The notes under the pieces: model-generated | Seen by the model: only the letters and a program-made list of their open reading frames with translations | What the model was told of the DNA's origin: nothing | Database searches by the model: none | NCBI GenBank assembly: GCA_025934475.1 | Contig: JAICXZ010000214.1 | Location: 1-6,153 of the forward strand | DNA from: Mucilaginibacter sp. | Lineage (GTDB): Bacteria; Bacteroidota; Bacteroidia; Sphingobacteriales; Sphingobacteriaceae | DNA: 6,153 bases | Reading direction: 5' to 3' | Made by a program: the position numbers and the translations under genes | In this document: positions 1-5,908 of the stretch, piece after piece | How the letters are laid out: every line of letters begins with the position of its first letter | Position numbering within the stretch: the stretch's first letter is position 1

Positions 1-87
1 AGAACATTTCTGGAAGAATACAAAAGATTCCTCCATCAATTTGAGGTGGAATACGACGAGCGCTACATTTTCAAGCCGCTCGAATAA
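1..87 (+). CDS. C-terminal end of a probable REP-associated (IS200-like) tyrosine transposase, 5' part outside window
   Basis: An open frame runs from the first base to a TAA stop and gives 28 residues ending in VEYDERYIFKPLE. From memory, this ending (FLxxFEVEYDERYIF followed by a few residues) is typical of Bacteroidota REP-associated tyrosine transposases (RAYTs), single-copy Y1-transposase relatives that process REP hairpins. The catalytic HUH motif and tyrosine would lie upstream, outside the window, so the family cannot be confirmed here. Context supports the call: palindromic REP-like repeats start within a few bases of the stop, as expected beside a RAYT gene. It converges on the minus-strand operon to its right. 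It could instead be an unrelated gene with a similar tail. Confidence 0.6.
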   Translation, partial: RTFLEEYKRFLHQFEVEYDERYIFKPLE

Positions 88-90
88 GTA

Positions 91-107
91 TTGCCCCTAC
101 AGGGCAA
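91..107 (+). terminator. Small hairpin just after the transposase-like gene
   Basis: TTGCCC (91-96) pairs perfectly with GGGCAA (102-107) around a 5-nt loop, starting 3 bp after the TAA stop. A T-rich run (113-129) follows after about five bases, so it could work as an intrinsic terminator for the plus-strand gene. The T tract does not directly abut the stem, so a terminator role is only moderately supported. It could equally be a REP-type palindrome recognised by the neighbouring transposase. Confidence 0.45.
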
Positions 108-128
108 AATGAATTTTTATTTCTTTTT

Positions 129-272
129 TGCTACCGACATTGCGCTCCTAATGGAGCGCTGCAATGAATTTGATGAAAATATTTCCTGGGAACCGAATGT
201 CGGTAGCTCGGTTTTGGAAAATATAGAAACGCAAATAAAAGGCGCTCCATTAGGAGCGCAATGTCGGTAGCA
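129..272. mobile_element. MITE/REPIN-like element with perfect 31-bp inverted ends
   Basis: Bases 129-159 and 242-272 are exact reverse complements over 31 bp. Each arm has two parts: an outer 13-nt segment containing GCTACCGACATT, and an inner hairpin GCGCTCC-4 nt-GGAGCGC (142-159 and 242-259). The interior (160-241) is A+T-rich and has no coding potential. Two REP palindromes in opposite orientation with a short spacer is the REPIN layout, and REPINs are moved by a RAYT in trans. The neighbouring plus-strand gene fragment is a candidate mobiliser, which is inference. No clear target-site duplication is visible: outside the arms the left flank is T-rich and the right flank A-rich. Confidence 0.75.
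196..207 (+). repeat. Third, orphan copy of the 12-bp element tail
   Basis: AATGTCGGTAGC occurs here inside the element, identical to the tail of the right arm (260-271), but without the GCGCTCC hairpin. It lies between AACCGA (191-196) and its complement TCGGTT (208-213), so it can be displayed in the loop of a weak stem. It may be the remnant of an earlier arm, or a separate binding site for the same protein. Confidence 0.5.
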
Positions 273-291
273 GAAATAATAAGTTAAATTT

Positions 292-311
292 GCGCTCCGT
301 AGGTGCGCTAC
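292..311 (-). repeat. REP-like GTAG hairpin at the end of the operon
   Basis: Read on the minus strand, GTAG (311-308) is followed directly by a hairpin: GCGCACC (308-302), a 3-nt loop, then GGAGCGC (298-292), with one T-T mismatch in the stem. A GTAG tetranucleotide at the foot of an imperfect palindrome is the classical form of REP sequences recognised by RAYTs. The stop codon TAG of the pentapeptide-repeat gene lies inside the GTAG. The hairpin is followed on the minus strand by AAATTTAA, so it may also help end operon transcription, although there is no clean U tract. Confidence 0.6.
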
Positions 312-877
312 GTGTCAATCTCAATATCATACCTTCCCAGCAACCCCGGCACCCCTGATAACGAAAACCGTGCTTTCTTAACCCGGTTCAATTCTGGGTC
401 GATGACGTAATTGTATGCTGTTCGCAGATCAGCCTTTTCCAATATTGTATTTTCAAAAGTGGATCGCGCCAAATCGCAATTGTTTAAGAGGGCATTGCTC
501 AGATCACTTCCGGTAAAATCGCATTCCTGCAATTGCGCATTTTTAAATGAGGTTTTCTTCAGCTTAACCTGGTAAAACGAGGAGTGGTTAAGAATGCAAT
601 TATCAAAACCGAACGATAGATTGAATTGATCGCAGTACTCAAAACGAAGCCCCAGCATTTTGCAGTCTTTAAATTTCACATCCTGGAAGGATGTCTTTTT
701 GAATTTGGCCAAGCTCAGATTGCAGCTAATGAAATCACATCCGATGAAGCGGACCTCGGCCAGGTCGGCTTCTGAAAGATCACAGTTTTTGAAACGGCAG
801 CTTTCATATTCACCCTTTTTTAGAGGATTGGCCCTGAAGTCAATCTTTTCAAAAGTTTCGTCGTAAGCCTGCTCCAT
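308..877 (-). CDS. Pentapeptide-repeat protein (189 aa)
   Basis: Most of the protein is built of A(D/N)LXX-type five-residue repeats, seen as runs such as CDLSEADLAEVRF (residues 32-44) and CDFTGSDLSNALL (119-131). These fold into a right-handed quadrilateral beta-helix. The regular pattern is disturbed around residues 78-96 (FEYCDQFNLSFGF region), which divides the helix into two blocks. The last 35 residues leave the repeat and end in a basic, glycine-containing tail. Size (about 190 aa) and two-block layout resemble McbG/Qnr-like proteins, some of which mimic DNA and protect gyrase. That likeness does not establish the same function, and I do not assign one. No signal peptide is seen, so it is probably cytoplasmic. 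The ATG start, 2 bp after the stop of the UbiA-like gene, is preferred to a TTG two codons upstream (883) that would overlap that stop; translation is probably coupled. Confidence 0.88.
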   Translation of the reverse strand: MEQAYDETFEKIDFRANPLKKGEYESCRFKNCDLSEADLAEVRFIGCDFISCNLSLAKFKKTSFQDVKFKDCKMLGLRFEYCDQFNLSFGFDNCILNHSSFYQVKLKKTSFKNAQLQECDFTGSDLSNALLNNCDLARSTFENTILEKADLRTAYNYVIDPELNRVKKARFSLSGVPGLLGRYDIEIDT

Positions 878-879
878 TA

Positions 880-1761
880 TCAATACAAGCTAAGCTGGTG
901 GATGCCGATAACGAGAACATACTGCAGTATTAAAATACCATCAAGGTAAAAGAAATAGTAATGTTCGTCTTTTTCCCGCTTGGCTTTGAAGATCAGCCAG
1001 CCGGTTAGAACAACACTTGCCGACAGCGCCCAGAAATCGGTATTGAAGCCATTTCGGAACAGAAACAGGAGAACAATGTATCCGGCCAGCAGAAATTGGC
1101 AAAACAGGTAAGCGTTCTTTTCTCCCCAGGCAACAGCAATGGTTTTGAGTCCGAATTGTCGGTCTTCGAACAAATCGCGGATATCGAAAGGAATTGCTAA
1201 CGCGGCTATAAAGAGGAATCTTTTTGCGATTAAAATGGTGGTGTCACGCATCGAGATTACCGCCAAATGTGCAGTTTGTGCCTCCAGTATAGGCAGCAAA
1301 ACGCAACTCATCGTCCAAACCAACGTGATCAGGAATAATTTGAGGCCCGGTATATTTCTTAAACCAAATTTTCGCTCGCCCATAGTGAACAAGGGCAGTC
1401 CGTAAGCAAATGAAAGGACAGCCAAAAAAATCAATAATAGTCGTGATGCAATAGAAACGAGGAAGAACAAGGGCACAAGGCCGAGGATGGAAACGATAGT
1501 GAGTGTTACCATTAACCTATAGTGGCTGAAGAACCAGCGGATGCGTTTATAAGGCGAGTTTTTTGGCTGAGCCGGTTTGGCGATGAGGATGCAGAAATTG
1601 TAAATGGCCAGCGTACCCATGAAAAGCAGTCCGGCTACCGGGTAAACTGGTGGCGATCCGATCAAATAAAAGGTCAACAACCCTTGCGCCACTGCACATA
1701 GCGCCATGAAAATATTACTGAAGAGCAGAAAGTCAAAAGCAGACTGCAGGATTTTTCTCAT
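880..1761 (-). CDS. UbiA-like polytopic membrane protein, prenyltransferase family (293 aa)
   Basis: The protein is strongly hydrophobic with about nine membrane segments (near residues 11-35, 39-60, 83-102, 106-126, 139-159, 177-193, 216-236, 243-260 and 271-289). DIRDLFED at 193-200, followed by RQFGLKT, matches the second Asp-rich motif of UbiA-type prenyltransferases, which binds the Mg-diphosphate of the prenyl donor. The first Asp-rich motif, normally NDxxDxxxD, is not recognisable: the corresponding place reads YNFCILIAKP (54-63), keeping the Asn but no Asp. It may be a divergent enzyme with another donor or acceptor, or inactive; substrate unknown. The start chosen is ATG at 1761, which puts the first helix at a normal distance from the N-terminus. 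A TTG ten codons upstream (1791), directly abutting the previous stop, is less likely. It sits 30 bp after the phosphoesterase gene and 2 bp before the pentapeptide gene. Confidence 0.8.
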   Translation of the reverse strand: MRKILQSAFDFLLFSNIFMALCAVAQGLLTFYLIGSPPVYPVAGLLFMGTLAIYNFCILIAKPAQPKNSPYKRIRWFFSHYRLMVTLTIVSILGLVPLFFLVSIASRLLLIFLAVLSFAYGLPLFTMGERKFGLRNIPGLKLFLITLVWTMSCVLLPILEAQTAHLAVISMRDTTILIAKRFLFIAALAIPFDIRDLFEDRQFGLKTIAVAWGEKNAYLFCQFLLAGYIVLLFLFRNGFNTDFWALSASVVLTGWLIFKAKREKDEHYYFFYLDGILILQYVLVIGIHQLSLY

Positions 1762-1791
1762 TGGTAAGTGAAAAGTGCCGCAGCGCCGCAA

Positions 1792-3072
1792 TTAAGCCAT
1801 TTTCTGCAAAGTCGGATCGGCTGAAGCTTTCAACTCAAATATCGTAATCTCGGGCAATATTCCAAGCCTGCCGGGGTAGCCTAAAAAGCCGTAACCAACA
1901 TTTACATACAATTGCTGATCGTCCTGGCGATAATGCCCTGCCCATTCCGGGTAAATATATTGGATCGGGCTCCATTGAAAGTTTTCGCCCCGGATGCCAA
2001 ATTGCATACCATGCGTGTGGCCCGAGAACATAACGTCTATCTGTTTATATTCAGGAATCACCTGCGCCCGCCAATGCGATGGGTCGTGCGAAAGCAGTAG
2101 TTTGACCGGTAGATCATCCGTGTTTTTTGTGGCGAGATCAAGTCTGCCCCGTTTGCCAAATCGGCTTATCGACCCCCAGTTTTCGACACCGAGTATTCCT
2201 ATTTCCTCGCCATTGACTTTTAGACGACGATTCTCATTTCGAAGCAGATCCCATCCCATATTTTTATGGGTATCGAGAAGATCCCGGAAGTTTTTTTGCT
2301 TTTCGGCAGGGCTACTCCAATCCATTTTGTAGTCGCCATAGTCGTGATTCCCAAGAGAAGAATAAACTCCAAGGGGAGCTTTTACTTTGCTGAAAATGTC
2401 CTGGTAATCACGCATCTCATTGGCCGTGGTGTTTACCAGGTCGCCGGTGAAGAAGATGAAATCAGGCTTTTCTTTTAGCAGCATCTCAACGCCTCCTGCA
2501 ACCGCTTTTTGATTATAAAAGCTGCCGGAATGGATGTCAGATATCTGCCCTAATTTGATTCCGTCAAAAGCTTTAGGCAGATTAGGGAGATAAAGTTTCT
2601 GATGCTTAACACGATAATCGTAAACGCCCGATACGGTTCCATAAACCATACCGCCAAGTGGTATAGAACCGGCCAGTAAACCAGCTTTGGCCAAAAATTC
2701 TGAACGGGGAATGGCATTTGGCGATGGCTTTTTCTCAGCTTCCGCCGGAACAGTTGGTTTACTTTTATACCACTTGATCAGCCTGCGGATATCATCAGCC
2801 AGTTTGAAAGGCAGGAACAGCAGTTTGGAAATGGTCATCAGAAAAAATACCAGCATAAATGCTGCCCTGAAGCCCAGCCCCGTGCGCGCAAAAATGCTGA
2901 CAAAGATGCCCAGCGTCACCATGATAGATAGCGTCCAATAAGTTATCTTGAACGCCTTCTTCTGAGCGAAACGCCATTTCTTCAGCCCGAAGTGAATGCC
3001 GGGGAATAAATAAAAATCCAGCGCCAGGATGGCGATGCAAATAAAAAATACAGGAAGAGCTTGTTTCTCCAT
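1792..3072 (-). CDS. Membrane-anchored calcineurin-like metallophosphoesterase (426 aa)
   Basis: The C-terminal half has the full metallophosphoesterase set: DIH (D179, H181), GDLVN (D211), GNHD (N242, H243), SHD (H329) and GHTHG (H352, H354). These residues hold a two-metal centre that hydrolyses phosphomonoesters or diesters. The N-terminus carries three hydrophobic segments (about 5-25, 44-62 and 68-89) and a basic/proline-rich linker (90-121). A fourth stretch, FLAKAGLLAGSIPLGGMVYG (126-145), comes next. That stretch resembles a Tat signal core, but the preceding residues are IPRSE with no twin arginine. The layout suggests a membrane protein with the catalytic domain after a fourth span, probably facing the periplasm; the side is inferred. 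The family includes YaeI-like lipid-phosphate hydrolases, so a membrane lipid substrate is possible but unproven. ATG start 18 bp after the AAA+ stop; no Shine-Dalgarno sequence. Confidence 0.9.
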   Translation of the reverse strand: MEKQALPVFFICIAILALDFYLFPGIHFGLKKWRFAQKKAFKITYWTLSIMVTLGIFVSIFARTGLGFRAAFMLVFFLMTISKLLFLPFKLADDIRRLIKWYKSKPTVPAEAEKKPSPNAIPRSEFLAKAGLLAGSIPLGGMVYGTVSGVYDYRVKHQKLYLPNLPKAFDGIKLGQISDIHSGSFYNQKAVAGGVEMLLKEKPDFIFFTGDLVNTTANEMRDYQDIFSKVKAPLGVYSSLGNHDYGDYKMDWSSPAEKQKNFRDLLDTHKNMGWDLLRNENRRLKVNGEEIGILGVENWGSISRFGKRGRLDLATKNTDDLPVKLLLSHDPSHWRAQVIPEYKQIDVMFSGHTHGMQFGIRGENFQWSPIQYIYPEWAGHYRQDDQQLYVNVGYGFLGYPGRLGILPEITIFELKASADPTLQKMA

Positions 3073-3090
3073 TATAAGGGGGTAAACGGA

Positions 3091-4596
3091 TCAATAGCGA
3101 TCATCATCGATATCCAGGTCGTCATCATCCGGTTCCATGTTGAACAAGCTGTTGAACATGTCCGAAAAAGCAAAGCCATTGTCAAGGAATCCCTTATTCA
3201 ATTGCGAAAACTCAGCCAGGCCGTGAAGTACAAACTCCATCAGCAACAATTGCTGGCCTGAACTGAGACTGGGATGAAGTTTTTTAACCAGTTCTTTCAA
3301 TCCACCAACAGAATTTAGATTTTTCTTGTACTGATCAAATGGCAAATTATCGTCTAAAAGCACCGTATTGCTATCGCCGAACCAATTGATGATCTCGGTA
3401 TAAGGATTTGGAGCCTTTGATTTTTTAGCTTTTTCCGGATCAGGAAAAAATTGAAGCAGCAAAGTTTTGATAGCCTTGCCGATAAGCATATTTGCCACTT
3501 TGGCCGGACCTTCCAGCTCGCCTTCATATACCAGTTCTATTTTGCCGGTTATCGCCGGTATTACACCTAAAAAGTCGGTAATCCGAACGAAGGTTGATGT
3601 TTCCTTATTGATGATCATGCGCCTTTCCGCATTGCTTACTAAATTCTCATAGGCTGATATGGTGAGCCTCGCAGATACGCCCGATTTCTTATCGATATAC
3701 TCTGAGTTACGAGCTTCAAATGCGATTTGCTCCACCAAATCTTTCACTAGTCCATCAACTTCTATTGCAGCTTTTTGCGCAGCGGGAAGTAGAGCCTCTT
3801 GCTGGGTGATCTTGCGCGACACTTCGATCGAGCGCGGATAATGTGTCAATATCTGGCTCTCGATACGGTCCTTCAATGGTGTCACGATAGACCCGCGATT
3901 AGTATAATCCTCGGGATTGGCAGTGAAAACAAATTGCAGATCAAGTGGTAGACGCAATTTAAATCCGCGTATCTGGATATCTTTTTCCTGTAAAATATTG
4001 AACAATGAAACCTGTATACGAGCCTGCAAGTCAGGCAGTTCGTTGATGACGAAGATGCCACGATGGGCACGTGGTATTAATCCGAAATGGATCACACGCT
4101 CGTCGGAATAATGCAGTTTCATGGTAGCTGCTTTGATCGGGTCCACATCGCCAATCAGGTCTGCAACGGTAACATCTGGCGTCGCCAGCTTTTCCGTATA
4201 GCGTTCCGAACGATGCAGCCAGGCAATCGGGGTGTCGTCGCCTTTGGTAGCTATCTCGTTGCGCGCATACCACGAGATTGGGTTGAAAGGATCATCAAAT
4301 AGCTCCGATCCCTCAATGTATGGAACATACTCGTCCAGCAAATTCACCATTAAACGGGCGATACGTGTTTTGGCTTGCCCGCGAAGCCCCAGCAATAAGA
4401 TGTTGTGCCTTGATAAGATGGCGGTTTGCAGATCAGGAATAACCGTATCCTCAAACCCGATGATGCCCTCAAACCCGCCTTCCTGCTTTTGCAGTTGCTG
4501 GATCAGGTTCTCGCGTAACTCATCCTTCACGGAGCGGCTCCGGTAATCCGACTTTTTTAACTCACCTAAAGTCTTTATAGCTGTCTTGTCGTTCAT
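3091..4596 (-). CDS. MoxR/magnesium-chelatase-I-type AAA+ ATPase (501 aa)
   Basis: A AAA+ core fills about residues 40-270. Walker A is GLRGQAKT (70-77), with K76 and T77 kept but Ala where the last Gly is usual. Walker B is GIFVINEL (180-187), with Asn185 where Asp is usual and catalytic Glu186 kept. Sensor 1 is TANPED (N227), a probable arginine finger is R244 in LKDRIE, and a sensor-2 candidate is R310 in GVSARLT. Inserts between Walker A and B (about 95-178) fit the helix-2 insert of the MoxR/chelatase clade. The C-terminal part is helical and ends in an acidic tail (488-500). Such ATPases form rings and, with a VWA partner, remodel or metallate clients; a VWA gene lies directly upstream. 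Often annotated as magnesium chelatase, but nothing here suggests chlorophyll synthesis. Start ATG lies in the last unit of an octamer array. Confidence 0.92.
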   Translation of the reverse strand: MNDKTAIKTLGELKKSDYRSRSVKDELRENLIQQLQKQEGGFEGIIGFEDTVIPDLQTAILSRHNILLLGLRGQAKTRIARLMVNLLDEYVPYIEGSELFDDPFNPISWYARNEIATKGDDTPIAWLHRSERYTEKLATPDVTVADLIGDVDPIKAATMKLHYSDERVIHFGLIPRAHRGIFVINELPDLQARIQVSLFNILQEKDIQIRGFKLRLPLDLQFVFTANPEDYTNRGSIVTPLKDRIESQILTHYPRSIEVSRKITQQEALLPAAQKAAIEVDGLVKDLVEQIAFEARNSEYIDKKSGVSARLTISAYENLVSNAERRMIINKETSTFVRITDFLGVIPAITGKIELVYEGELEGPAKVANMLIGKAIKTLLLQFFPDPEKAKKSKAPNPYTEIINWFGDSNTVLLDDNLPFDQYKKNLNSVGGLKELVKKLHPSLSSGQQLLLMEFVLHGLAEFSQLNKGFLDNGFAFSDMFNSLFNMEPDDDDLDIDDDRY

Positions 4597-4655
4597 TAGT
4601 TCACTTGTTCATTAGTTGCCACGTTCATTGGCTCACTTGTTCATTAGTTCATTGG
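4592..4655 (-). repeat. Period-8 repeat array A (eight octamers, consensus CtAATGAA)
   Basis: Read on the minus strand, eight consecutive octamers follow one another: CCAATGAA, CTAATGAA, CAAGTGAG, CCAATGAA, CGTGGCAA, CTAATGAA, CAAGTGAA, CTAATGAA. Seven match the pattern closely; CGTGGCAA is degenerate. The same array appears as a 27-bp direct repeat (4591-4617 and 4623-4649, two mismatches) spaced by 32 bp, that is four units. The last octamer contains the ATG of the AAA+ gene (4596-4594), so the array directly forms its upstream leader. Function unknown; arrays like this occur between genes in Bacteroidota, from memory. Confidence 0.75.
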
Positions 4656-4664
4656 TAGTCTCAT

Positions 4665-4696
4665 CTGCATTTCTGCATATTCGCACATCTGCACAT
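4665..4696 (-). repeat. Period-8 repeat array B (four octamers, consensus ATaTGCAG)
   Basis: On the minus strand, four octamers ATGTGCAG, ATGTGCGA, ATATGCAG and AAATGCAG follow each other, beginning 4 bp after the stop codon of the VWA gene. A 9-nt junction (4664-4656) separates it from array A, which has the same period but a different consensus. Together the two arrays take up nearly all of the 104-bp gap between the VWA and AAA+ genes. Confidence 0.7.
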
Positions 4697-4700
4697 TCAC

Positions 4701-5798
4701 TCATCTAACGGTTCTGCGGCGATTCCTGATATAATCTTCAAAAATGTATTCGCCCAGGCCGTTCAGCGTACTGTAAAATGCCTTACCGCCGTTGGTTTCG
4801 GTAAATTTCCGTACAAACTGCTGCAGGTAAGGGTCTTTTGCGATCATAAATGTGGTGATCGGTATTTTGAGCCGTTTGCATTGTGCCGCCATATTCAGCG
4901 TTTTGTTCACCACTTTACGGTCAAGCCCGATGCTGTTTTTATAATAACGTGTACCTTCTTTTAAGCAGGTTGGCTTACCATCGGTGATCATAAATATCTG
5001 CTTGTTATGTGTTTTACGACGGCGCAGCAGATCGACAGCCAACTCGAGACCAGCATAGGTATTAGTATGGTATGGTCCCACCTGAAGGTAGGGCAGATCT
5101 TTTATAGTAATGGGCCAGGCATCGTTGCCAAAAACCACTATGTCCAGCGTATCTTTTGGATATTTCGAACGAATTAACTCGGCAAGCGCCATCGCCACTT
5201 TTTTGGCGGGCGTAATCCGGTCCTCGCCATACAGGATCATGGAGTGCGATATGTCGATCATGAGCACGGTAGAAGTGAGGGTTTTGTAATCCATCTCCTC
5301 CACTTCAAGGTCGCGCTCGGTCATCATGAAATCGTTGATTCCATGATTGATCTGGGCATTGTGGATCGATTGCGTGATATCAATCTGCTCCAGGCTATCG
5401 CCAAATTCATATTCGCGGCGCTCGGCGTTCTTTTCCTCACCTTGGCCCGAATAGGGTGACCGGTGATTACCCTTGCCTGATTTTTTCAGCTTCCCGAATA
5501 TCTCCTCCAGGGCCGATTGCCGGATGCTTTGCTCTGTCTTAGCCGTGATGCGAAACTCGCCGGTCTCGTTATTTTCATCGAGATAGCCTTTTTGTTTCAG
5601 TTCATCGATAAAATCGCCCATGCCGTATTGGTCATTGGTGATGTTATATTGCTTATCCAGCTCATTCATCCAGGCCAAAGCTTCGCCTGCATCTCCCGAT
5701 GTATAGTTCAATAATTCGAGAAATAATTTGAGCAATTCGTCGAACCCGCCTTTGGGAAGTTGCTTAGGAATGACCTTAGAAAACCCGTAACCGCGCAT
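4701..5798 (-). CDS. VWA-domain protein, partner of the AAA+ ATPase (365 aa)
   Basis: The C-terminal half (about 176-350) is a von Willebrand factor A domain with an intact metal-ion-dependent adhesion site: DISHS (D182, S184, S186), Thr247 in NTYAG and Asp273 in ITDGKPT. The N-terminal 100 residues are helical and acidic. A basic, glycine-rich linker (103-128) and a conserved-looking EFGDSLEQIDITQSI stretch (131-145) follow. No signal peptide or membrane segment, so it should be cytoplasmic. VWA proteins beside MoxR/chelatase-I ATPases bind the ATPase ring and present clients, as BchD does for BchI. As I recall, mycobacteria have a similar chelatase-like/VWA pair (Rv0958/Rv0959) with a longer VWA partner. 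First gene of the leftward set, preceded by its own candidate promoter; start ATG has AAAGGA six bases upstream, the only Shine-Dalgarno-like sequence in the set. Confidence 0.9.
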   Translation of the reverse strand: MRGYGFSKVIPKQLPKGGFDELLKLFLELLNYTSGDAGEALAWMNELDKQYNITNDQYGMGDFIDELKQKGYLDENNETGEFRITAKTEQSIRQSALEEIFGKLKKSGKGNHRSPYSGQGEEKNAERREYEFGDSLEQIDITQSIHNAQINHGINDFMMTERDLEVEEMDYKTLTSTVLMIDISHSMILYGEDRITPAKKVAMALAELIRSKYPKDTLDIVVFGNDAWPITIKDLPYLQVGPYHTNTYAGLELAVDLLRRRKTHNKQIFMITDGKPTCLKEGTRYYKNSIGLDRKVVNKTLNMAAQCKRLKIPITTFMIAKDPYLQQFVRKFTETNGGKAFYSTLNGLGEYIFEDYIRNRRRTVR

Positions 5799-5810
5799 AC
5801 TTTATCCTTT

Positions 5811-5843
5811 CAAATATAAAGTAACGGATAAATTTTTTTAAAA
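5811..5843 (-). promoter_or_regulatory. Candidate Bacteroidota-type promoter for the VWA-led operon
   Basis: On the minus strand TATATTTG (5818-5811) fits the TAnnTTTG -7 consensus of Bacteroidota sigma factors exactly. A TTTT (5843-5840) lies 21 bp upstream, where the -33 TTTG box would be, matching three of four bases. The surroundings are A+T-rich. If used, transcription would start only about 5-8 bases before the ATG at 5798, giving an almost leaderless message; this is the main reason for doubt. Confidence 0.45.
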
Positions 5844-5908
5844 GTTTGATTACTGGCACGGTGATGCGGAAATGTTAGCTAAATATGACAGTCCCGTAGA
5901 ATAGTGGC

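Noticed and set aside
878..883. TTG start for the pentapeptide protein, two codons upstream
   Set aside because: It would overlap the TGA of the UbiA-like gene and adds only two residues; the ATG at 877 directly after that stop is the simpler start.
1762..1791. TTG start adding ten residues to the UbiA-like protein
   Set aside because: The extra residues (RRCGTFHLP) look like translated spacer, and an ATG directly precedes the first typical helix.
1994..2332. A 112-codon plus-strand open frame
   Set aside because: It is antisense to the catalytic domain of the phosphoesterase, is Ser/Arg-rich with no recognisable domain, and has no promoter or start context.
2795..3094. A 99-codon minus-strand open frame overlapping the start of the phosphoesterase gene
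   Set aside because: It lies wholly across the AAA+ stop and the phosphoesterase N-terminus in another frame, and its composition (His/Gly/Arg-rich, no domain) is that of a shadow; the overlapping frame has clear catalytic motifs.
4232..4546. A 104-codon plus-strand open frame
   Set aside because: It is antisense to the N-terminal AAA+ region, including Walker A, and is Ser/Cys-rich; it is explained as a codon-bias shadow.
3091..4596. Chlorophyll-pathway magnesium chelatase subunit
   Set aside because: The family resemblance is to the wider MoxR/chelatase clade; no H subunit or porphyrin gene is nearby and the host type is non-photosynthetic.
4592..4696. CRISPR array
   Set aside because: Units are 8 bp and contiguous with no unique spacers, and no cas genes are visible.
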